From: ZLKRG08 sp963977625
GTDB taxonomy: Bacteria; Actinomycetota; Actinomycetes; Nanopelagicales; Nanopelagicaceae
NCBI GenBank assembly: GCA_963977625.1
Contig: CAXBPX010000037.1
Location: 1-11,195, forward strand
DNA length: 11,195 nt
Reading direction: 5' to 3'
Shown here: positions 7,083 through 11,195 of the stretch, one piece after another
Numbering within the stretch: position 1 is the stretch's first letter
Layout: each line of letters opens with the position of its first letter
Program-made: the position numbers and the translations under genes
The notes under the pieces: model-generated
Told to the model about the DNA's origin: nothing
Databases searched by the model: none
Seen by the model: only the letters and a program-made list of their open reading frames with translations

Positions 7083-8017
7083 ACTTCAAAACTATCGCGA
7101 ATTCTATTTTTCCACCAAGTGATGCGCTCAGGGGACGCTTGGAAATTGAGCATTCCGCTAGGTATTACCGTTTCGACTTTCATACGCCCATCATTAATCG
7201 GCAATTCGGCTACATCGTTTGCAAGTAACTTTCCAGTTGCAAGTCCGCAGGCAAAATTTAATTGAGGTACCGATGCGGCAAGTTTTATTCCATGCGAAAT
7301 TCCAACGGCAGATTCCAAGGCACTTGAAACCACTACTGGCAATTTGTGATGAGCTGCAATGCTTAATGCGCGATTGATGCCACCAAGTGGAGCTACTTTT
7401 AACATCAAAATATCAATTGCGCCATTTAAATCAATGTCAAACGGATCTTTAGCTTTGCGAATTACTTCATCTCCAACTACCGGAACTGGAAGTTGCAGTT
7501 GGCGCAATTCTTCTAGTGTGGAAACAGGCTGTTCGATATATTCCAATTTCTCAATCCCAATTCGACTGATAATTTGATCGACTGCCGTTTCTGCTTGTTT
7601 CACACTCCAGCCACCATTTACATCAAGTCTGATTTTGAGATTTGGGTTTACTGCAAGTGTATTTTCAATTCTATTAATATCGGCAGTTAAATCTTCGCCA
7701 ATCTTGATCTTTACTACGGTGGCACCTGGATACCAACTTAAAATTTTCTCAATATCCAATTTAGAATCTACTGCAGGTAATGTGGCATTAATTTGAATTT
7801 CACTTCGCAATGGCTTTGGTAGCTCGCCAAATGCAGCTTCAATACCTGATGCCAGCCAATATGCTGACTCTTCCTTTTCGTACTCTAGAAAAGGCGAGAA
7901 CTCTCCCCAACCATTTGGCCCTTTAAAAAGCGCGATTTCGCGTTTAGTTATCGAACGAAAATTAGTTCGCGTTGGCAAAGAGAGAACTTGCAGAGTTGCA
8001 AGTATTTCTTTAAGCAT
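7064..8017 (-). CDS. menC: o-Succinylbenzoate synthase
   Basis: An enolase-superfamily enzyme of 317 residues that dehydrates SHCHC to o-succinylbenzoate. The catalytic set can be read in order: the KxK pair Lys103/Lys105 in VVKIKIGE, Asp132 in RLDVNGGWS, Glu162 in YIEQP, Asp183 in VGDEVI (the three Mg2+ ligands) and Lys207 in MLKVAPLGG. The N-terminal capping domain is short. The ATG start shares one base with the menB stop (TAATG) and lacks a close Shine-Dalgarno, so translation is probably coupled to menB. It forms a menB-menC-menD transcription unit on the minus strand. Some MenC relatives are promiscuous N-acylamino-acid racemases, but the location argues for the menaquinone role. Confidence 0.95.
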   Translation of the reverse strand: MLKEILATLQVLSLPTRTNFRSITKREIALFKGPNGWGEFSPFLEYEKEESAYWLASGIEAAFGELPKPLRSEIQINATLPAVDSKLDIEKILSWYPGATVVKIKIGEDLTADINRIENTLAVNPNLKIRLDVNGGWSVKQAETAVDQIISRIGIEKLEYIEQPVSTLEELRQLQLPVPVVGDEVIRKAKDPFDIDLNGAIDILMLKVAPLGGINRALSIAAHHKLPVVVSSALESAVGISHGIKLAASVPQLNFACGLATGKLLANDVAELPINDGRMKVETVIPSGMLNFQASPERITWWKNRIRDSFEVWQARN

Positions 8018-8886
8018 TAGGGACGCTTTGGATACTTTCCAAAATCAGGTTTGCGCTTCTCTTTGTAAGCATCGCGACCTTCCTGACCCTCTTCAGTCAT
8101 ATAAAAAAGCAAGGTGGCATCTCCTGCTAATTGTTGTACTCCCGCTAATCCATCGTCTGCTGCATTTAAACCAGCTTTTAGTAAGCGAAGTGCCAGTGGT
8201 GAATTCAGCAGCATTTCACGAGCCCATTGCACGGTTTCGGCTTCAAGTTCTTTTAACGGCACCACGGTATTTACCAATCCCATATCAAGCGCTTCTTTTG
8301 CATCATAAGATCTAGTTAGAAACCAAATTTCGCGCGCTTTCTTTTGACCGACATGTCTTGCTAATAATCCTGCGCCGTATCCACCATCAAAGGAACCAAC
8401 CATTGGCCCGGTTTGGCCGAATTTTGCATTGTCAGCTGCGATTGTTAAATCACAGACCACATGTAATACATGACCACCGCCAATTGCCCAACCGGCCACC
8501 ATTGCAATAACTGGTTTTGGCATTCTTCGAATTTGTATCTGTAAATCTAAAACATTTAGGCGACCAATTCCTTTTGCGCCAACAGAATCATCACCGATAT
8601 ATCCATCGTCACCACGAACACTTATATCTCCGCCGGAACAGAATGCTTCATCACCTGCGCCAGTAAATATAACTACGCCAACTTTTTCATCATCTCGAGC
8701 TAAATCAAATGCCTCTTTTAATTCAATGATGGTTTGTGGTCGAAATGCATTCCTAACTTGAGGGCGATTAATAGTGATTTTTGCAATGCCTTCAGCAGTT
8801 TCATAGCGAATATCTTCAAATTCGGCGCTCGCTACCCAATTAGGGATCTCGCGGCTCGGCACCTCACGCTTGATTGGCTTGCTCAT
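8017..8886 (-). CDS. menB: 1,4-Dihydroxy-2-naphthoyl-CoA synthase
   Basis: A crotonase-fold enzyme of 289 residues that closes the second ring of o-succinylbenzoyl-CoA. Oxyanion-hole glycines are in CSGGD (83-87) and AIGGGHVLH (134-142). Catalytic Ser165 and Asp167 are in VGSFDGGYG, and Tyr262 is in FYMTEEGQEG. Residue 160 is Gly in GQTGPMVGS, the pattern of the bicarbonate-dependent type I enzymes; the mycobacterial enzyme has Asp here. The frame stays open upstream to 8949, but that longer form would run into menE. The chosen start at 8886 (MSKPIKREVP) gives a length close to the 285-residue E. coli protein and lies seven bases after a TAGGCT -10 box, which points to a leaderless mRNA. The stop overlaps the menC start. 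Confidence 0.97.
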   Translation of the reverse strand: MSKPIKREVPSREIPNWVASAEFEDIRYETAEGIAKITINRPQVRNAFRPQTIIELKEAFDLARDDEKVGVVIFTGAGDEAFCSGGDISVRGDDGYIGDDSVGAKGIGRLNVLDLQIQIRRMPKPVIAMVAGWAIGGGHVLHVVCDLTIAADNAKFGQTGPMVGSFDGGYGAGLLARHVGQKKAREIWFLTRSYDAKEALDMGLVNTVVPLKELEAETVQWAREMLLNSPLALRLLKAGLNAADDGLAGVQQLAGDATLLFYMTEEGQEGRDAYKEKRKPDFGKYPKRP

Positions 8887-8898
8887 GCGCCTTAGCCT
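8870..8898 (+). promoter_or_regulatory. Predicted promoter of menE-menA (leaderless or nearly so)
   Basis: TTGATT (8870-8875) matches the -35 consensus in its first four bases. A 17-base spacer leads to TAGCCT (8893-8898), which fits the actinobacterial TANNNT -10 pattern. The menE ATG follows nine bases after the -10, so transcription would start at or within a few bases of the start codon. The -35 lies inside the 5' coding part of the opposing menB. No Shine-Dalgarno fits between the -10 and the ATG apart from the GGGGG run. Prediction from sequence only. Confidence 0.6.
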
Positions 8899-8923
8899 AC
8901 GGGGGTCATGGAAAACAAAGCAA
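8894..8923 (-). promoter_or_regulatory. Predicted promoter of menB-menC-menD (leaderless)
   Basis: On the minus strand, TTGCTT (8923-8918) is followed by an 18-base spacer and TAGGCT (8899-8894), then seven bases to the menB ATG at 8886. This is the spacing expected when the A of ATG is the transcript's first base. The -10 is the complement of the menE -10 shifted by one base pair, so both promoters compete for the same DNA. The -35 lies in the first codons of menE and is weaker than that of menE. Confidence 0.55.
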
Positions 8924-9873
8924 AGTCGGGCGTATTTAAATACCAGCATTCGTGGTCTATTACACAGACTTTGGAAAATTTAATCGAAGCACTGCGCGAA
9001 GGTTGGGATATTTCTATTTCAACGAGCGGATCTTCTGGCGTCCCTAAAGAAATCTTAATTCCAGCTAGCGCCATGATTTTTAATGCGAGAAATACTAATA
9101 ATTACTTAAATGCAAAATCTGGCAATCGTTGGTCACTTCTTTTATCACCGGAACATACTGCCGGGTTGAATGTATTAGTCAGATCAATTGAGCTGGGTAC
9201 CACTCCAGTTACCCAAAATGAAAGTGCAGAATTCACGGCAATTGTTCCGACACAATTATTCAGAGCGCTAAATGGAGATTCTCAATTACTAAAACATCTG
9301 CAGGGATGTCAGGCAGTTTTGGTCGGTGGTGCGGCTGCAGATGAAAAACTTTTAGCAGCTGCTAATGAAAAGCAAATTAATTGTGTAACTACTTACGGCA
9401 TGACAGAAACATCTGGCGGTTGTGTATACAACGGGGTACCCCTACCAGGAGTTGAAATCAGAGTTAATGAAACCATTGAAATTAAAGGCCCGATGTTAGC
9501 CAGAGTGCCCCTTAAAGATGGATTCTTTGTAACCAGCGATTTAGGTAAATTAGAAGCGGGAAAATTAATCGTACTTGGTCGTGCAGATGATGTTATTAAT
9601 AGTGGTGGTAAAAAAGTTTCGTTAAGCAAAGTTGAAAATGCATTAGGTGAAACTTTTGCGGCCTTTGGAACTGAAAATAGTGAATGGGGTGCTGCTTTAA
9701 ATATTGCTACTACTGGCAATATGAGCGATGAAGAAATTCAATTGGTGCTATCCGTTAAATTTGGCGTCAAAGCGCTGCAGATCTACCGCGTAAATGAAAT
9801 ACCAAGAACTGCACTCGAAAAAATCGACCGACAAGCGTTAATCAATAAATTGGTAAGTTATCCAAGTGAATAA
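8908..9873 (+). CDS. menE: o-Succinylbenzoate-CoA ligase (short form)
   Basis: An ANL-superfamily adenylating enzyme of 321 residues that activates o-succinylbenzoate with ATP and CoA. The phosphate-binding loop is STSGSSGVPKE (38-48). YGMTETSGG (163-171) is the A5 motif, and SDLGKLEAG with GRADDVINSGGKKVS (224-238) forms motifs A7-A8, including Asp211 and Arg225. The catalytic A10 lysine is Lys305 in PRTALEKIDR. The protein lacks most of the N-terminal region found in the 451-residue E. coli enzyme; short MenE forms are also known in mycobacteria. The residue before Lys305 is Glu where most relatives have Gly, a mild oddity. The ATG at 8908 is 21 bases from the divergent menB start, and the 3' end overlaps menA by eight bases. 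Confidence 0.93.
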   Translation: MENKAKSGVFKYQHSWSITQTLENLIEALREGWDISISTSGSSGVPKEILIPASAMIFNARNTNNYLNAKSGNRWSLLLSPEHTAGLNVLVRSIELGTTPVTQNESAEFTAIVPTQLFRALNGDSQLLKHLQGCQAVLVGGAAADEKLLAAANEKQINCVTTYGMTETSGGCVYNGVPLPGVEIRVNETIEIKGPMLARVPLKDGFFVTSDLGKLEAGKLIVLGRADDVINSGGKKVSLSKVENALGETFAAFGTENSEWGAALNIATTGNMSDEEIQLVLSVKFGVKALQIYRVNEIPRTALEKIDRQALINKLVSYPSE

Positions 9874-10702
9874 ATGGGTTCTAGGTGCGCGCCCGCGGAC
9901 TTTACCGGCTGCAATTACACCGGTGATAGTTGCAGTTGCTATTGCTTATCCAACTCTTGATTTATTAAATGCGCTACTGGCACTCATCGTTGGCCTTTCA
10001 TTACAGATAGCAGTTAATTACGCAAATGATTATTCAGATGGCATTAAAGGAAGTGATGCCAATCGAATAGGCCCAATTCGTTTAGTGGCAAGTGGCATAG
10101 CTGGCGCTGCGCAAGTTAAACGTGCCGCTTTTATTGCGTTTGGTTTTGCTGCATTTGCCGGGCTTTATTTATCTTTTAGAACTTCATACTGGCTAATTGC
10201 AATTGGTGCTGCTGCGATTATTGCAGCTTGGCGCTACACCGGTGGTGAAAATCCATATGGCTACAGAGGCTTGGGCGAAATTTATGTCTTTATATTTTTC
10301 GGGTTAGTTGCAACTTTAGGAACTTACTTTGGTCAAACTGGTGAAATTACTATTGAAGCAACTATGGCCGCAATCTCTAATGGCGCAATTGCCTGCGCGC
10401 TCCTTGCGGTAAATAACATCCGAGATATTGAGGGCGATTCCCAAGTTAATAAAAGAACATTGGCGGTTCGTCTTGGGGATACTCGCGCTCGTCGCTTTTA
10501 TATGTTTCTTATTTTTATCGCAATTTTCTCCTCATTTACGGTAACCATTTTGGCCGTGTTGGGAATATTTCCAGCCCTAAAGTTGCTTAATGAGATAAAG
10601 TTTAGAAAAGGTAAGGAGTTAATTGCGGTGCTTGGTGCAACTGGCAAATTCCAATTAATTCTCGGTACCCTGATTTCAATCGGAACGTTGGTGAATATCT
10701 AA
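9866..10702 (+). CDS. menA: 1,4-Dihydroxy-2-naphthoate polyprenyltransferase
   Basis: A UbiA-family integral membrane enzyme of 278 residues that attaches the polyprenyl tail to DHNA. The first Asp-rich motif is NYANDYSDGIKGSD (51-64, with Asp55, Asp58 and Asp64), followed by the MenA-type GPIRLVASG. The second is VNNIRDIEGDSQVNKRTLA, with Asp187 and Asp191. Both motifs should bind Mg2+-diphosphate at the membrane face. The remainder is hydrophobic, with about eight or nine helices. The start is GTG at 9866, eight bases inside menE; the nearby ATG at 9874 is in another frame, and the N-terminus WVLGARPRTLPAA is the usual family start. Translation is probably coupled to menE. The stop shares one base with the next start. 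Confidence 0.96.
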   Translation: MNKWVLGARPRTLPAAITPVIVAVAIAYPTLDLLNALLALIVGLSLQIAVNYANDYSDGIKGSDANRIGPIRLVASGIAGAAQVKRAAFIAFGFAAFAGLYLSFRTSYWLIAIGAAAIIAAWRYTGGENPYGYRGLGEIYVFIFFGLVATLGTYFGQTGEITIEATMAAISNGAIACALLAVNNIRDIEGDSQVNKRTLAVRLGDTRARRFYMFLIFIAIFSSFTVTILAVLGIFPALKLLNEIKFRKGKELIAVLGATGKFQLILGTLISIGTLVNI

Positions 10703-10950
10703 TGCTTAGAGTATTAATGTACATACTTCCAATTGCGCTTGCTATTTATGCAATTGCAGATATCTCACGAACTGATGATTCCAACGTAAAGTTAATGCCA
10801 AAATGGGCATGGTTTTTGATCGTGATATTAATTGGAATTGTCGGACCGATTTCTTGGATCATTGCCGGCAAAAATAGATATCGCCGGCCACCTAAGCGCC
10901 AAGGTCCTAAAGGTCCAGATGATGATCCGGATTTCTTAAAAGGTTTATAA
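10702..10950 (+). CDS. Small PLDc_N-type membrane protein coupled to menA
   Basis: An 82-residue protein with two hydrophobic helices (about 2-20 and 36-57) separated by a short polar loop (DISRTDDSN). The second helix contains the GPISWIIAGKNR-type ending typical of the PLDc_N (phospholipase D nuclease N-terminal) family, here without any phospholipase domain. A basic Arg/Lys/Pro stretch (RYRRPPKRQ) then leads to an acidic end, PKGPDDDPDFLKGL. From memory, similar stand-alone proteins with a PDDDPxFLxxL tail recur in actinobacteria near men genes; the function is not known. The ATG shares one base with the menA stop (TAATG), so it should be made together with MenA. Because of its topology and neighbours, a membrane partner of MenA or of respiratory assembly is a reasonable guess, no more. 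Confidence 0.85.
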   Translation: MLRVLMYILPIALAIYAIADISRTDDSNVKLMPKWAWFLIVILIGIVGPISWIIAGKNRYRRPPKRQGPKGPDDDPDFLKGL

Positions 10951-10972
10951 GCCGCTATTTATAATCCGCTAT
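10944..10972. repeat. 14-bp tandem repeat spanning the convergent gene ends
   Basis: TTTATAAGCCGCTA (10944-10957) is followed directly by TTTATAATCCGCTA (10958-10971), plus one more matching T, with a single mismatch between copies. The first copy contains the stop codon of the small membrane-protein gene (10948-10950). The second contains the stop codon of the opposing ccsB-like gene (10961-10959). Only eight bases separate the two genes. I see no GC-rich hairpin with a T run, so this is not a standard intrinsic terminator. Confidence 0.7.
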
Positions 10973-11195
10973 AAGTGTGTTTGCCGGTTCCCCAAACGTT
11001 TACGTAAACGTAATTAAAAATAAAGGTTGACCCCGCAAACAAACAAAGCCAGGCAGCTCGTCTACCTTTCCAACCCACAGTTACACGTGCATGTAAATAA
11101 GCAGCATAAGCCACCCAAGTAATAAATGCCCAAGTCTCTTTTGGATCCCAACCCCAGTAACGACCCCAAGCATGTTCTGCCCAAATTGCACCTGC
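10959..11195 (-). CDS. ccsB: Cytochrome c biogenesis protein CcsB/CcsA family, C-terminal fragment (cut by window edge)
   Basis: The last 78 residues of a haem-handling membrane protein; the 5' part lies beyond the right edge. The visible piece opens with AEHAWGRYWGWDPKETW, the tryptophan-rich WWD-domain signature (WGxYWxWDPKE) of CcsA/CcsB/CcmC proteins that present haem for attachment to apocytochrome c. Two hydrophobic segments follow (about 22-42 and 46-65 of the fragment), and the end is NYVYVNVWGTGKHTYSGL before a TAA stop. In actinobacteria this is the System II component usually named CcsB, working with a ResB-like partner that would lie outside the window. It converges on the small membrane-protein gene with eight bases between the stops. 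Confidence 0.93.
   Translation of the reverse strand, partial: AGAIWAEHAWGRYWGWDPKETWAFITWVAYAAYLHARVTVGWKGRRAAWLCLFAGSTFIFNYVYVNVWGTGKHTYSGL
10996..11011. other. Perfect 16-bp palindrome inside the ccsB 3' end
   Basis: ACGTTTACGTAAACGT is identical to its own reverse complement over all 16 bases; the symmetry stops at the next base on each side. It lies within the ccsB codons for the V-Y-V-N-V part of NYVYVNVW. It could be a dimeric regulator site or a by-product of coding an alternating Val/Tyr/Asn run. Confidence 0.6.

Noticed and set aside
8887..8949. Upstream extension of menB by 21 residues (MLVFKYARLCFVFHDPRRLRR).
   Set aside because: It would overlap the menE start by 42 bases, has no family counterpart, and lies upstream of a good -10 box placed seven bases before the internal ATG at 8886.
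8892..9074. A 60-codon minus-strand frame over the start of menE.
   Set aside because: It is a shadow of menE with no recognisable domain; the menE frame has clear ANL motifs.
10951..10995. Rho-independent terminator between the small membrane protein and ccsB.
   Set aside because: The segment shows a direct repeat rather than a stable GC-rich hairpin followed by a T run.
1..11195. Search by eye for mobile elements, CRISPR repeats, toxin-antitoxin or defence genes, tRNAs and riboswitches.
   Set aside because: All sizeable frames are explained by respiratory and menaquinone genes in a compact array; no spaced repeat series, transposase motif or tRNA-like cloverleaf was recognised.

Overview
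The window looks like a core-metabolism segment from a small-genome, AT-leaning actinobacterium. The protein sequences are actinobacterial in style: a NuoE with the actinobacterial C-terminal tail, a short MenE, and a CcsB-type cytochrome c biogenesis protein beside men genes. Coding density is extreme, with most genes abutting or overlapping by 1-27 bases, and GTG/TTG starts are frequent. This fits the freshwater acI lineage (Nanopelagicales: Planktophila/Nanopelagicus type), but that placement is inference from style, not a database match. I see no mobile element, tRNA, rRNA, CRISPR array or phage gene, and no gene-free stretch over 300 bases.

Layout. Positions 1-3601 on the minus strand hold the front of the proton-pumping NADH:quinone oxidoreductase (complex I) operon: nuoA, nuoB, nuoC, nuoD, nuoE and the first 33 codons of nuoF, which runs off the left edge. 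Immediately upstream and on the same strand lies menG (3638-4342), the last enzyme of menaquinone synthesis, so it probably shares a transcript with nuo. From 4431 to 10702 come the other menaquinone genes in mixed orientation: menF (+), then menD, menC and menB (-), then menE and menA (+). A small two-helix PLDc_N-like membrane protein (10702-10950, +) is coupled to menA. The right edge holds the 3' end of a ccsB-type gene (-).

How the genes work together. MenF makes isochorismate from chorismate, MenD adds the succinyl-semialdehyde unit from 2-oxoglutarate, and MenC forms o-succinylbenzoate. MenE activates it with CoA, MenB closes the naphthoate ring, MenA prenylates it in the membrane and MenG methylates the product to menaquinone. 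Two steps of the classical pathway have no gene here: MenH (SHCHC synthase) and the DHNA-CoA thioesterase. Menaquinone is the substrate reduced by the adjacent complex I, and CcsB serves haem attachment to c-type cytochromes further along the chain. The segment is therefore a respiratory-chain island.

The most interesting sequence-level signal is the 21-bp gap between menB and menE. It appears to hold two divergent promoters built on almost the same -10 base pairs, each placed so that transcription would begin at or next to the start codon (leaderless mRNAs). I found no evidence of a novel defence, mobile or secretion system; the window is mainly ordinary housekeeping DNA with several unusual arrangements.
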